A DNA stretch of 64,000 nucleotides from Polyangium spumosum (GTDB lineage Bacteria > Myxococcota_A > Polyangia > Polyangiales > Polyangiaceae): assembly GCF_009649845.1 (NCBI RefSeq), contig NZ_WJIE01000002.1, forward strand, positions 968,483-1,032,482, in the 5' to 3' direction. The notes beneath the pieces are model-generated. The model was not told the DNA's origin. It ran no database searches and saw nothing but the letters and a program-made list of their open reading frames with translations. Within the stretch, counting starts at the first letter, position 1; each line of letters starts with the position of its first letter. Both the position numbers and the translations under genes were made by a program. Positions 18,688 to 28,459 of this stretch are shown here, one piece after another.

Positions 18688-19152
18688 ATGAACGAGCTGA
18701 GCTTGCAGGACCGCTACGCGCCGCACAGCGAATGCTTCGGCTGCGGGCCGGCGAACGAGAAGGGGCTGCGGATCAAGAGCCACGTCGAAGGAGACGCGGT
18801 CGTGGCCACGTTCGTCCCCGCGCCGCACCACCAGGCCTTCCCCGGCATGCTCAACGGCGGGATCATCGGCGCGCTACTCGATTGCCATTCGAACTGGACC
18901 GCGGCGCATCACCTGATGGAGCGCGGCGGCCTCGACAGACCCCCGTGCACGGTGACGGCCGATTTCCACGTGCGGCTGAAGCGCCCGACGCCGCTCGGAA
19001 AGCCCGTGCGCCTCGTGGCGCGCGTGGCCGACGTGGCCGAGGATCGATGCGTGATCGAGGCGACGCTCGAGGCCGAAGGGAAGATCACGGCGACGTGTCG
19101 CGGCACGTTCGTCGCGGTGAAAGAGGGGCACCCGGCGTATCACCGGTGGTAG
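18688..19152 (+). CDS. PaaI-like hotdog-fold thioesterase
   Basis: A 154-residue protein with a strong GAGGAG ribosome-binding site 5-10 nt before the ATG. The hotdog core shows the FPGMLNGGIIGALLDCH segment around the central helix (usually HGG in this family, here NGG) and the following beta strands TVTADFHVRLKRPTPLG. An N-terminal ECFGCG motif with two cysteines is typical of one PaaI subgroup. It probably hydrolyses an acyl-CoA, possibly a product of the SDR encoded just before it. Its last 68 bp overlap, in antisense, the end of the convergent hybrid-kinase gene. Confidence 0.8.
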   Translation: MNELSLQDRYAPHSECFGCGPANEKGLRIKSHVEGDAVVATFVPAPHHQAFPGMLNGGIIGALLDCHSNWTAAHHLMERGGLDRPPCTVTADFHVRLKRPTPLGKPVRLVARVADVAEDRCVIEATLEAEGKITATCRGTFVAVKEGHPAYHRW

Positions 19153-21586
19153 CCGCGACCGTGCGGAGGATCCGCGTGAGCTCGTCGAAGAGGCGATGCG
19201 GCTCGACAGGCTTGCTGACGTGACCATCAAAGCCCGCGCGTAACGCACGCGCTCGGTCGGCGTCCCGCGTGAAGGCCGTGACGGCGACGACCGGGAGCGA
19301 CGCGGCGCGCGGGTCGCCGCGCAGGGCGCGGACCAGGTGAAACCCGTCCTCACCAGGCAAACCGAGCTCGCTCAGCACCATCGTCGGCCAGCCGGACCGG
19401 ATCACGCAGAGCGCCTCGGCGGCGCTCGAGGCCACGCGTGTCTCGGCGCCCTCCTCGACGAGCAGGCGCGAGAGGACCTCGGACGCGTCCGCCTCGTCGT
19501 CGACCACGAGCACGTGTTGCCCCGCGAGCAACGGAGGCGCGGCACGCTCGTCGGGCGGCGCCGCGCTCTCCTCGGTGAGCGGCAGCTCCACCGTGAACGT
19601 CGCGCCGCAGCCGATGCCCTCGCTCTCGGCCCGCACCGAGCCGCCGTGGAGGACGACGAGGTCCTTGACGATCGAGAGGCCGAGGCCGAGCCCGCCTTGC
19701 CGCCGCGGAGAGGACGTGTCGGCCTGGCGGAACCGCTCGAAGACGTGCGGCAACATGTCGGGGCGGATGCCGAGGCCGCCGTCGCGCACGGTGAGCGTGA
19801 CGCAGCCGCCGTCGCGCCCGCGCGCGAGCGAGATTTCGACGAGGCCGCCGGGGGCGCTGAACTTGATGGCGTTGCTGAGGAGGTTGCACACGATCTGCTG
19901 CAAGCGCGCCGGGTCGCCGCGCACGTTCACCGCGTCGAGGTCGTCCGCGCGCGCGAGGCGCACGTGCCCCTCGTCCGCTTGCGGGCGCATGGTCTCGAGG
20001 GCCACGTCGACGAGGCGGGAGAGGTCGCAGGGGCTCGCGTCGAGCTTCATCTTGCCGACGCGGATGCGCTCCATGTCGAGCATGTCGCCCATGAGGCGGC
20101 CGAGCAGGCCAGCGTTGCGCTGGATGACGTCGAGCGCCTTGTCCGCGCGCTCGGGCGAGAGCTCGCCGCGGCGCAGGAGCTCGGACCAGCCGAGGATCGC
20201 GTTGAGCGGCGCGCGCAGCTCGTGCGAGACGATGGCGAGGAAGTCGTCCTTGAGGCGGTTCGCTCGCTCGGCGTCACGCCGCGCGGCCCGCTCGCCGTCG
20301 AGCAAGGCGTCACGCTCCTCTTCGAGGCGCTTGCGCTCGGTGACGTCGATCAGCGCGCCGTAGAGCGCCGCTGGTTTGCCGTCGCCGTCGCGGCGCACGC
20401 GCGCCATGAGCTCGATCCAGCGCACCTCCGTGCCGCCACGAAGGATGCGGAACTGCGAGCGGCAGGTGTCCTCGCATTCGAAGGCGCAGCGCGTCACGCG
20501 GTTGACCTCGGGGCGATCGTCGGGGTGCACGCACGAGAGGAGCAGGCGGCGCTGGAAGACGGCGTCGGCCGGCAGGCCGAGCAGCTCGCGGGTCGTGGGC
20601 GAGCAGCAGGCCTGGCGCTCTTGCAGGTCGAAGGAGAAGGTGCCGACGCCGCCGGCCTCGGTGGCGAGGCGGAGGTGCTCTTCGCTCTCGCGCAGGGCTT
20701 GTTGCGCGGCCTTGAAGTCGTGCACGTCGGCGGCGGCGCCGAACCACTTGAGGATGGCGCCCCGCGCGTCGCGGATCGGCCGGGCCCGCCCGCAGAACCA
20801 GCGGTAGGCGCCGTCCTTGCCGCGCAGGCGGTACTCGACGGCGACGGGCTCGCCCTCGGGGCCGTCGGCCTCGGCCCACTGGGCCTTGACCGCGGGGATG
20901 TCGTCGGGGTGGACCCACGACATCCAGGCGGCGTCGTCCGCGCCGGGGCGCATGCCCGTGTACTCGTACATGCGCCGGTTCATGTACTCGCCGCGGCCGT
21001 CGGGCAGCGCCGTGAAGAGGATCTCGGGCACGGTGTCGGCCATGACGCGGAAGCGCTCTTCGCTCTCGCAGAGGGCCTGCTCGGCGCGCTTGCGAGCGTC
21101 GATGCTGATGACGCAGCCGATGAGGCGGACGGGCGTGCCGCTGTCGTCGAGGACCATGCGGGCGTGGTCCCAGACCCAGAGCCAGCGGCCGTCGCGGTGG
21201 CGGATGCGGTACTCCGCGTCGAGCACGGGCCGGTTCACGTTGCGGAGCGTCGTGCGGCCGGAGAAGCGGGCGAGGTCCTCGGGGTGGATGCGGCTGCGCC
21301 ACCAGGCCTCGGTGCTGGGGATCTCCTCGGGCCAGAAGCCGAGCACGTCGCAGAGGCCGCCCGAGCGCCAGACCTGGTTCGTGGCGAAATCCCAGTCGTA
21401 GACGACGCCGCGGATGGCCTCGGTGGCCAGGCGGAAGCGCTCCTCGCTCTCGCGGAGGACGGCCACCGCCTCGCCGCTCTCCCCCCACGAGCAATCCCCG
21501 CGTTCGGCCGGGTACAACCCCGAGTCGTGTTTGCCTGGCTCGCGCCTCTCCCGATCGCCGGCGGGGTCTCGCGGGGGGTTTCCCAT
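19085..21586 (-). CDS. Hybrid sensor histidine kinase: 3 PAS, HisKA, HATPase, receiver with Asp-to-Glu change
   Basis: An 833-residue soluble kinase from the ATG at 21586; a TTG 36 bp upstream is an alternative. Order: PAS/PAC units near residues 45-165, 172-295 and 300-420, a coiled linker, H-box IVSHELRAPLNAIL near 465, N-box NLLSNAIKFS, G-boxes DGGLGI and GLGLGLSIV, then a C-terminal receiver (about 705-820). The receiver keeps the acidic DDE, the T of VTAF and the lysine of SKPVEP. However, the phosphoacceptor position reads MVLSELGLPGEDG, with Glu where Asp is expected, confirmed by the GAG codon. The receiver may therefore not accept phosphate or may mimic the phosphorylated state. No membrane helix is seen. 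It is divergent from the ThiS-like gene. Confidence 0.9.
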   Translation of the reverse strand: MGNPPRDPAGDRERREPGKHDSGLYPAERGDCSWGESGEAVAVLRESEERFRLATEAIRGVVYDWDFATNQVWRSGGLCDVLGFWPEEIPSTEAWWRSRIHPEDLARFSGRTTLRNVNRPVLDAEYRIRHRDGRWLWVWDHARMVLDDSGTPVRLIGCVISIDARKRAEQALCESEERFRVMADTVPEILFTALPDGRGEYMNRRMYEYTGMRPGADDAAWMSWVHPDDIPAVKAQWAEADGPEGEPVAVEYRLRGKDGAYRWFCGRARPIRDARGAILKWFGAAADVHDFKAAQQALRESEEHLRLATEAGGVGTFSFDLQERQACCSPTTRELLGLPADAVFQRRLLLSCVHPDDRPEVNRVTRCAFECEDTCRSQFRILRGGTEVRWIELMARVRRDGDGKPAALYGALIDVTERKRLEEERDALLDGERAARRDAERANRLKDDFLAIVSHELRAPLNAILGWSELLRRGELSPERADKALDVIQRNAGLLGRLMGDMLDMERIRVGKMKLDASPCDLSRLVDVALETMRPQADEGHVRLARADDLDAVNVRGDPARLQQIVCNLLSNAIKFSAPGGLVEISLARGRDGGCVTLTVRDGGLGIRPDMLPHVFERFRQADTSSPRRQGGLGLGLSIVKDLVVLHGGSVRAESEGIGCGATFTVELPLTEESAAPPDERAAPPLLAGQHVLVVDDEADASEVLSRLLVEEGAETRVASSAAEALCVIRSGWPTMVLSELGLPGEDGFHLVRALRGDPRAASLPVVAVTAFTRDADRARALRAGFDGHVSKPVEPHRLFDELTRILRTVAATTGDTPGAPLSPRRTCRDTSP

Positions 21587-21793
21587 GCTGCGATGTTCCA
21601 ACGGCTCGGCGTCAAAAAGCAATCACACGTAAGTAGTATCTCAAGGGACGGAATGGTCTCGGTAGACGACACGGGCGGCCACCTGCGGGCCGCAAGTCGG
21701 GGGTGCCCCGAGCGGGGTGGCAGAATTTTCCCTGGAGAGGCGCAACCTCGCCTTGACAAACCCGCTCCTCGTCCGCGAGGCTCGGGTGCACGC

Positions 21794-22063
21794 ATGCCGC
21801 GCGTCACGTTCACCCAGCATATCGCGAGGCACGTCCCCTGCCCCGCGCGCGACGTCGAAGGGCGCACCGTCCGCGAGGCGCTCGACGTGTACTTCGCCGC
21901 GGAGCCCGCCGTGCGGGCGTATGTCCTCGACGAGCAGGGCGTCGTCCGAAAGCATGTGGTGATCTTCGTCGACGGCCATCAGACGACCGATCGAACGGGC
22001 CTCGGGGACGAGGTCGGCGCAGGATCGGTGATTTACGTGATGCAGGCCCTTTCCGGGGGTTAG
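21794..22063 (+). CDS. ThiS/MoaD-like ubiquitin-fold protein
   Basis: An 89-residue protein from the ATG at 21794. Its size, beta-grasp pattern (PRVTFTQHIARHV near the start, DGRTVREAL-like helix, VRKHVVIFVDGH strand, GDEVGAGSVIYVMQ) and C-terminal GG end match sulfur-carrier proteins of the ThiS/MoaD family. The free diglycine is the feature needed for adenylation and thiocarboxylation. It lies 7 bp upstream of a BNR-propeller gene, a pairing seen in other bacteria. No E1-like activating enzyme or molybdopterin/thiazole gene is nearby, so its carrier role here is unknown. Confidence 0.82.
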   Translation: MPRVTFTQHIARHVPCPARDVEGRTVREALDVYFAAEPAVRAYVLDEQGVVRKHVVIFVDGHQTTDRTGLGDEVGAGSVIYVMQALSGG

Positions 22064-22070
22064 AGGGACC

Positions 22071-23189
22071 ATGTCGAGCAGGTTGTACGTGGCGACGCGA
22101 AAAGGGCTGTTCCGTCTCGATCGAAGGCAAGCAGGCTGGACGATCGGCGAGGTCTCGTTCCTCGGCGACCACGTCTCGATGGTGCTGCCGGATCGACGCG
22201 ACGGGGCGCTCTACGCAGCGCTCGCGCTGGGGCATTTCGGGGTGAAGCTCCGGCGCTCGACGGACGCCGGCGGGACATGGGAGGAGATGCCGGCGCCGGC
22301 CTACCCTCCGCTGCCGGAAGGGGCAGAGCCGGAGAAGACGCCCGACGGTCGGGAATGGCCGCAGCGCGTGGAGGTCCTGTGGAGCCTGGAGGCGGGCCGC
22401 GACGATCAGCCGGGGCACCTGTGGTGCGGGACGATCCCGGGCGGCTTGTTCAAGTCGACGGACGGAGGGCAATCGTGGGAGCTCAATCGTGGGCTCTGGG
22501 ATCACCCGAGCCGCAAGGGCTGGTTCGGCGGCGGCTACGACTGGCCAGGGATTCACTCGATCGTGGTGGATGAGGCCGGGGTGATGGTGGCCATCTCCAG
22601 CGGGGGCGTGTGGCGCTCGACGGACGAGGGCGCGACGTGGGAGACACGCACGAAGGGCATGTACGCCGAATACATGCCACCCGAGCGCCGGGACGATCCG
22701 TCGATCCAGGACCCGCACCGCCTCGTGAGCTGCGCGGCGCAGCCGGACGCGCTCTGGGTACAGCACCACAACGGGCTCTTCCGCTCCACGGACAGGGGCA
22801 AGACGTGGCAGGAGGTGACGTCGGTGAAGCCGAGCAAGTTCGGCTTCGCGATGGCGGTCCACCCGAAGGATCCGAAGACGGCGTGGGTGGTGCCGGCGAA
22901 GAAGGACGAGCAGCGGATCCCGGTCGACGGGAAGGTGGTGGTGGCGCGGACGCGCGACGGCGGGGAGAGCTTCACGGTGCTCGAGAGAGGTTTGCCCCAG
23001 GCGAACGCGTTTGATCTGACGTACCGCCACGGGCTCGACGTGGACGGGACGGGCGACGTGCTGGCGTTCGGGACGACGACGGGATCGCTCTGGATCAGCG
23101 AGGACGGCGGGGATTCATGGCAGGTGATCTCGAATCACCTGCCGCCGGTGTATGCGGTGCGGTTCGCCGAGGGGAAGGCGGACGCCTGA
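22071..23189 (+). CDS. BNR/sialidase-like beta-propeller protein
   Basis: A 372-residue protein with an AGAGGG ribosome-binding site just before the ATG. It contains repeated Asp-box elements, S-x-D-x-G-x-T-W, for example [30 protein letters not shown] and [10 protein letters not shown], spaced around a six- or seven-bladed propeller. There is no signal peptide. Sialidase catalytic residues (the arginine triad) are not obvious, so a glycosidase role is doubtful. Related proteins are annotated as exo-alpha-sialidase or WD40/YVTN/BNR-like. The tight linkage to the ThiS-like gene suggests a shared, uncharacterised function. Confidence 0.8.
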   Translation: MSSRLYVATRKGLFRLDRRQAGWTIGEVSFLGDHVSMVLPDRRDGALYAALALGHFGVKLRRSTDAGGTWEEMPAPAYPPLPEGAEPEKTPDGREWPQRVEVLWSLEAGRDDQPGHLWCGTIPGGLFKSTDGGQSWELNRGLWDHPSRKGWFGGGYDWPGIHSIVVDEAGVMVAISSGGVWRSTDEGATWETRTKGMYAEYMPPERRDDPSIQDPHRLVSCAAQPDALWVQHHNGLFRSTDRGKTWQEVTSVKPSKFGFAMAVHPKDPKTAWVVPAKKDEQRIPVDGKVVVARTRDGGESFTVLERGLPQANAFDLTYRHGLDVDGTGDVLAFGTTTGSLWISEDGGDSWQVISNHLPPVYAVRFAEGKADA

Positions 23190-23205
23190 CGCAGGCAGCG
23201 GGCCG

Positions 23206-23643
23206 TCAGGGGACGTAGTTCCACCCGCACGTGCCGCTCTTGCAGACAAACCCATTCGCGTTCGGACAATCGCAGGTGCTCACGAGGCCCGGGTCGCATT
23301 CGAGATCCTGGCCTCGCTGGAGCAGCTCGTAGAAGCGCGTGGTGTCCGCGTCGAGGCGCGCGACGAGGTTGCGCGTGCAGCCGCAGCTCGTGCCCTTCAG
23401 GTCCTGGCCACACTCGGCGTCGGAGGTGCAGCTCATGATGGCTTGCCGCTCCTTCGCGAGCTCCGCGTCGAGCTCGGCGCACGTCGTGATCTCGAGGGCG
23501 ACACCGCCGCTGCTGCCCGCGCCCGTGCTCGTGCTCGTGCCGGTGGCGCCGTCGGACGGCGATCCTCCTCCGCTCACCTGCGACGAGCATCCGAGGAGGG
23601 AAACGACGAGGAGCGCAGAAATTCCAGAGAGGACACGAACCAT
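23206..23643 (-). CDS. Cysteine-rich lipoprotein
   Basis: A 145-residue lipoprotein. The start at 23643 has a GGAGGTT ribosome-binding site 5-11 nt upstream and opens a signal ending in the lipobox SLLGC. A flexible Ser/Gly/Thr linker (residues about 20-47) leads to a compact domain with ten cysteines (motifs [29 protein letters not shown]), suggesting five disulfides in the periplasm or at the surface. Such Cys-rich lipoproteins are common and mostly uncharacterised in myxobacteria. It faces the end of the BNR gene. Confidence 0.75.
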   Translation of the reverse strand: MVRVLSGISALLVVSLLGCSSQVSGGGSPSDGATGTSTSTGAGSSGGVALEITTCAELDAELAKERQAIMSCTSDAECGQDLKGTSCGCTRNLVARLDADTTRFYELLQRGQDLECDPGLVSTCDCPNANGFVCKSGTCGWNYVP

Positions 23644-23706
23644 GAACAACCTCCATGCACACGTGGGGTGCACACGGAGGTTACCATGGGTCGTGGAGCG
23701 AAGCCG

Positions 23707-26640
23707 TCAGGCGAAGGCTTCGTCCATGAGGCGCTTCTGCTCCAGGTTGTGGCTCGCCTTCGAGCCGGTCGCGGGGCTCGCGCTCGGCTGGCGGCCCACG
23801 ACGGAGAGCGGGAAACGTCCGCCGAAGAACTGGGGAAGGACGGCGTTGATGTAGTACCAGGAGCCGTAGTTGACGGGCTCTTCCTGGACCCACACGAGCT
23901 TCGTGCCTTCCTTGTAGTTCGCGAGCGCGTCGGTGAGCTCGTGGTTCAGCGGGAAGAGCTGCTCGAGGCGCACGATGGCCACGTCGTCGAGCCCGCGCTG
24001 CTCCCGGGTCACGGCGAGGTCGTAGTAGATCTTGCCCGAGCAGAGCAGGATCTTTTTGACCTTCGACGGATCGACCACGTCGTCGCCGATCACGCGATGG
24101 AACCTGCCGTTCGCGAGGTCGTCGATCGTCGAGACGGGGCGCGGGCCCTTGGCCGTGGTGGCGACACGCAGGAGGCTCTTCGGCGTGGCGATGATGAGCG
24201 GCTTGCGCCACGGGCGAAGGACCTGGCGGCGCAGCGCGTGGAAGAGCTGCGCGGGCGTCGTCAGGTTGCAGACCTGGATGTTGTCCTCGGCGCTGTTCTG
24301 GAGGAAGCGCTCCATACGCGCGCTCGAGTGCTCCGGGCCCTGCCCCTCGTAGCCGTGCGGCAGGAAGAGGACGAGGCCCGAGAGCCTGTGCCACTTGTCC
24401 TCGCTCGACGTGATGAACTGGTCGACGATGACCTGCGCGCCGTTGAGGAAGTCGCCGAACTGCGCCTCCCAGATGACGAGCGCGTCGGGGTAGTCGAGCG
24501 CGTAGCCGAACTCGAAGCCGAGCACGCCCGCCTCGCTGAGGGGGCTGTTGTGGATGTCGAGGCGCGCCGGCGGCTCGGCGACACGCGAGAGCGGGGCGAA
24601 GCTCGCGCCCGTCTCGATGTCGACGACGACCGCGTGGCGATGGCTGAACGTCCCGCGGCGCACGTCCTGGCCCGAGATGCGCACGGGCGTCTTCTCGGAG
24701 AGGAGCGTGGCGTACGCGAGCATCTCGCCCGTGCCCCAGTCGAAGGGCTCGCCCTTCACGAGGCGATCGTGGCGCGCCTTCAAGATCGGCATGACCTTCG
24801 GGTGCACCTTGAAATCACCCGGCAGCTCGAGCAGGCGGCGCGAGAGGTCGATGAGCTTCTCGGCGGGGACGCCCGTCGGCACCTCGGGCGTGTCGGCGTC
24901 GCGGCCGCCGCGGTAGCTCTTCCACACGCCGGCCATCGCATAGGTGACCGGCGCGAAGCCCTTCTGCTTGACCTCCTGGAGCTCCATGTTGAGCGCCTCG
25001 CGGCGCTTCAGGAGGATCTCCTCGGCCTTCTCCTCGCTGACCTGGCCCATCTCGACCAGGCGCTTGACGTACATCTGCCGGACCGTCGGCTTCTTGTCGA
25101 TGACGGCGTACATCCGCGGCTGCGTGTAGCGCGGCTCGTCGCCCTCGTTGTGGCCGTAGCGGCGGTAGCAGTACATGTCGATCACGACATCCATGCCGAA
25201 GCGCTGGCGCCACTCGATCGCGAGCAACGCGACCTGCGCGACGGCCTCGGGATCCTCGCCGTTCACGTGGAAGACGGGGACCTTGAGCATGCGCGTGATG
25301 TCGGACGCGTAACGCGTGGAGCGCGACTCGCTCGGGTTCGTCGTGAAGCCGACCTGGTTGTTCACGATCACGTGGATCGTGCCGCCGGTCTTGTAGCCCT
25401 CGAGGCCCGTCATGTTGAGCGTCTCGGAGACGATGCCCTGGCCGATGAACGCGGCGTCGCCGTGGATGAGCAAGGGCATGACCTTGCGCGCCGCTTCGTC
25501 GGGGAGGCGGACGCTGAGGCGATCCTGCTTGGCGCGCGTGCGGCCCTCGACCACGGGGTTCACGAACTCGAGGTGGCTCGGGTTGAACGTGAGCGTGAGG
25601 TGGACCTTGTGGCCCGACTCCGTGATGCGATCGTTGGAGTAACCGAGGTGGTACTTCACGTCGCCCCCGCCGACGTACCGCTGGGGGTCGTTGTCCTCGA
25701 AGTGCGCGAAGATCTCGCGCGTGCTCTTCTCGAGGATGTTGGCGAGCACGTTGAGGCGGCCGCGATGGGCCATGCCGAGGACGATCTCTTCGACGCCCTC
25801 GGCGCCGGCGCGCTCGATGAGCAGGTCGAGCAGCGGGATGAGCGCCTCGCCGCCTTCGAGCGAGAAGCGCTTCGTGCCAGCCTCGTAGCTGCGATGGATG
25901 AACTGCTCGAAGATCTCGGCGTCGGAGAGCTTCGTGAGGATGCGGAGCTGCTTGTCGCGGCTGAGCTCGAGGCGGTTCTTCGTCGCCTCCATGCGCCGCT
26001 GCAGCCAGATGCGCTGGACCGGATCCTCGATGTGCGTGAACTCGACGCCGATCGATCGGCAGTAGGTCTCCTCGAGGCGGTTGCAGACCTCGCGCAACGT
26101 GGAGATCGCCGGCAGGCCGGCGAGATCGACCGTGGGGAAGGGCTGGTCGAGGTCCGCCTCGCTGAGGTCGAAGTTGTCGAGCTCGAGCTCCGGCGGCGCG
26201 GGCGGCGGCAGGCCGAGCGGATCGATGTGCGCGAACTGATGGCCACGCACGCGGTACGCGTTGACGAGCTGGTAGACACGCGCGCGGGTCGCCGCGGTCG
26301 ACATCATCTGCTGCTCGGAGGAGATGAAATCGAAGCCCGGCACGCGCGGCGGCGGCGGCGGCGGCGACGAGCGGCGCTTGCGCGTGGGCTCCTGCGTGAA
26401 CAGGCTCGCCTGCGCGGGCGCAGGGCCGCCGTTCGTGAAGCGCGGCGGCTCGGCCAGCGGCGCCGTCACGGGCGGAGCGGCCAGCGCGGGCGCTCGATAC
26501 ACCGCCGCGGTCGCCTGCGAAGGGCCGCGTTGTTTGTCGAAGAAGGCCCGCCAGCTCGGGTCGACCTTCTCCGGGTTCTCCTGGTACTGGGCGTAGAGCT
26601 CTTCGACGAACCCTGCGTTGATGCCGAAATCAAGCTGCAT
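23707..26640 (-). CDS. sucA: 2-oxoglutarate dehydrogenase E1 component
   Basis: A 977-residue thiamin-diphosphate enzyme. The start at 26640 ([19 protein letters not shown]) matches the conserved E1o N-terminus. An ATG 9 bp upstream is possible, and the open frame beyond is antisense to pgi. Order: E2-binding N-terminal helix, an unusual Ala/Pro-rich linker (about residues 45-105, with a run of six prolines), then the catalytic body with [24 protein letters not shown] and [10 protein letters not shown] around ThDP, and the transketolase-like C-terminal half. It decarboxylates 2-oxoglutarate and passes succinyl to E2. No E2 or E3 gene is adjacent, and it lacks the acyltransferase domain of the KGD type. 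It is divergent from pgi across 207 bp. Confidence 0.95.
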   Translation of the reverse strand: MQLDFGINAGFVEELYAQYQENPEKVDPSWRAFFDKQRGPSQATAAVYRAPALAAPPVTAPLAEPPRFTNGGPAPAQASLFTQEPTRKRRSSPPPPPPRVPGFDFISSEQQMMSTAATRARVYQLVNAYRVRGHQFAHIDPLGLPPPAPPELELDNFDLSEADLDQPFPTVDLAGLPAISTLREVCNRLEETYCRSIGVEFTHIEDPVQRIWLQRRMEATKNRLELSRDKQLRILTKLSDAEIFEQFIHRSYEAGTKRFSLEGGEALIPLLDLLIERAGAEGVEEIVLGMAHRGRLNVLANILEKSTREIFAHFEDNDPQRYVGGGDVKYHLGYSNDRITESGHKVHLTLTFNPSHLEFVNPVVEGRTRAKQDRLSVRLPDEAARKVMPLLIHGDAAFIGQGIVSETLNMTGLEGYKTGGTIHVIVNNQVGFTTNPSESRSTRYASDITRMLKVPVFHVNGEDPEAVAQVALLAIEWRQRFGMDVVIDMYCYRRYGHNEGDEPRYTQPRMYAVIDKKPTVRQMYVKRLVEMGQVSEEKAEEILLKRREALNMELQEVKQKGFAPVTYAMAGVWKSYRGGRDADTPEVPTGVPAEKLIDLSRRLLELPGDFKVHPKVMPILKARHDRLVKGEPFDWGTGEMLAYATLLSEKTPVRISGQDVRRGTFSHRHAVVVDIETGASFAPLSRVAEPPARLDIHNSPLSEAGVLGFEFGYALDYPDALVIWEAQFGDFLNGAQVIVDQFITSSEDKWHRLSGLVLFLPHGYEGQGPEHSSARMERFLQNSAEDNIQVCNLTTPAQLFHALRRQVLRPWRKPLIIATPKSLLRVATTAKGPRPVSTIDDLANGRFHRVIGDDVVDPSKVKKILLCSGKIYYDLAVTREQRGLDDVAIVRLEQLFPLNHELTDALANYKEGTKLVWVQEEPVNYGSWYYINAVLPQFFGGRFPLSVVGRQPSASPATGSKASHNLEQKRLMDEAFA

Positions 26641-26847
26641 GGGTGGCATTGGGGCGGCAGGGAAATAACGCGGGATCGGTGCCGCCGCCAGCGCAGTTTT
26701 TTCGGTTCTCGGCGCCATGGAAAGCCGAGAGACCAGACGCCGAGCGGGCGCCCGGGCCCACGTCTTTGCTACAACCACGCGAAGACCAAGTGGGGACGGC
26801 CGGGAAAGAGCCCGGCCAGGCGCCACGGACGGGGATGGGACGAGACG

Positions 26848-28458
26848 ATGAACGACGGGCTCGATCGGTTTCGCGCGCACCTGTTTCACGACGAGGGCCT
26901 CGGCTTCTGGCTGGACACGAGCCGGATCCTCTGGCCCGAAGGTTTCCTCGACGCGCTCGAGCCGCGCCTCCAGGCGGCGTACGAGGCGATGGCCGCGCTC
27001 GAGCGCGGCGCCGTCGCGAACGCCGACGAGAACCGCATGGTGGGGCACTACTGGCTGCGCGCGCCGGAGCTCGCGCCGGATCCCGCGATCCGCGACGCGA
27101 TCACGAGCACGCTCGGGCGCGCGCTCACGTTCGTCGAGGACGTGCACGCCGCGCGGATCCGCCCCGAGCGAGCGAGCCGCTTTCGTGATGTGCTCCTGAT
27201 CGGCATCGGGGGCTCGGCGCTCGGGCCTCAGCTCGTGTCCGCGGCGCTCGGTTCGCCCGCGGATCGCATGCGCGTCTGGTTCTTCGACAACACCGATCCC
27301 GACGGATTCGATCGCACCCTCGCCGCGATCGGCGACGCACTCCCGAGCACGCTCGTGGTCGTCATCTCGAAGTCGGGCGGCACGAAGGAGACGCGCAACG
27401 GGATGCTCGAAGCCGAGGCGGCGTACACGCGGCTCGGGCTCGATTTCGCGAAACACGCGGTGGTGGTGACGGGCGAGGGCAGCGCGCTCGACGCGCACGC
27501 CATCACGCGCGGCTTCCTCGATCGTTTCCCGATGTGGGACTGGGTCGGCGGTCGGACGAGCGAGCTCAGCGCGGTGGGGCTCTTGCCCGCGGCGCTGCAA
27601 GGGCTCGACGTGGAGGACATGTTGCGCGGCGCGCGCGTGATGGATGAGGTGACGCGATCACGCGTGACGAAGAAGAACCCCGCGGCCCTGCTCGCGGCGG
27701 CGTGGCTCGCGGCGACGGGAGGCGCGGGCAAGAAGGACATGGTGCTCCTGCCGTACAAGGACAGGCTCGAGCTCTTCAGCCGTTACGCGCAGCAGCTCGT
27801 GATGGAGTCGCTCGGCAAGCGGCTCGATCGACGCGGGCGCGAGGTCTGGCAGGGGATCAGCGTCTACGGCAACAAGGGCTCGACGGATCAACACGCGTAC
27901 GTGCAGCAGCTACGCGACGGGGTCGACAACTTCTTCGTGACGTTCATCGAGGTGCTGCTCGATCGCGCCCCGCGGCGCGGCGACGTGATGGTCGAGCCGG
28001 ACACGACGTCGGGTGATTACCTCTCGGGGTTCCTGCAAGGCACGCGGCGCGCGCTCGACGAGCGAGGGCGCGCGTCGATCACGATCACGCTGGAGGCGCT
28101 CGACGCGGCGTCGCTCGGCGCGCTCATCGCGCTCTACGAGCGGGCCGTGGGGATCTACGCGGAGCTCGTGGACATCAACGCCTACCACCAGCCGGGCGTG
28201 GAGGCGGGGAAGAAGGCGGCGCAAGCGGTGATCGAGCTCGAGCATCGCGTGCTCGGCGCGCTCCGCGCGAAGGCCGGTACGGCGCTGTCGCTCGCGGAGG
28301 TCGCGGAGGCCGCGGGCAACGACGATCCGGAGACGGTGTTCTGGATCCTGCGGCATCTGTCGGCGAACCCGCGTCGCGCCGTGCTGCGCGTGCGCAACCA
28401 GGGGGACGAGGCGGGATCGCCGCTCGACTGGACCTGGATGATGGCCCGAGCGACCTGA
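26848..28458 (+). CDS. pgi: Glucose-6-phosphate isomerase
   Basis: A 536-residue protein from the ATG at 26848. The frame is open for a long way upstream, but that part is antisense to sucA. Sugar-isomerase features are [12 protein letters not shown] near residue 115, [15 protein letters not shown] near 171, [15 protein letters not shown] near 232 and the [16 protein letters not shown] active-site histidine segment near 345. It interconverts glucose-6-phosphate and fructose-6-phosphate in the cytosol. The KGSTDQHAY form resembles the branch seen in cyanobacteria and some deep lineages rather than the E. coli form (inference). The C-terminal 90 residues look like an added winged-helix-like extension. 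Confidence 0.93.
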   Translation: MNDGLDRFRAHLFHDEGLGFWLDTSRILWPEGFLDALEPRLQAAYEAMAALERGAVANADENRMVGHYWLRAPELAPDPAIRDAITSTLGRALTFVEDVHAARIRPERASRFRDVLLIGIGGSALGPQLVSAALGSPADRMRVWFFDNTDPDGFDRTLAAIGDALPSTLVVVISKSGGTKETRNGMLEAEAAYTRLGLDFAKHAVVVTGEGSALDAHAITRGFLDRFPMWDWVGGRTSELSAVGLLPAALQGLDVEDMLRGARVMDEVTRSRVTKKNPAALLAAAWLAATGGAGKKDMVLLPYKDRLELFSRYAQQLVMESLGKRLDRRGREVWQGISVYGNKGSTDQHAYVQQLRDGVDNFFVTFIEVLLDRAPRRGDVMVEPDTTSGDYLSGFLQGTRRALDERGRASITITLEALDAASLGALIALYERAVGIYAELVDINAYHQPGVEAGKKAAQAVIELEHRVLGALRAKAGTALSLAEVAEAAGNDDPETVFWILRHLSANPRRAVLRVRNQGDEAGSPLDWTWMMARAT

Positions 28459-28459
28459 A

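Noticed and set aside
23152..26847. Long upstream extension of the pgi reading frame
   Set aside because: This part is antisense to sucA. Pgi family length and the motif order fix the start at 26848.
26641..27600. Upstream extension of the sucA frame
   Set aside because: It is antisense to pgi and Arg-rich. The conserved E1 N-terminus begins at 26640.
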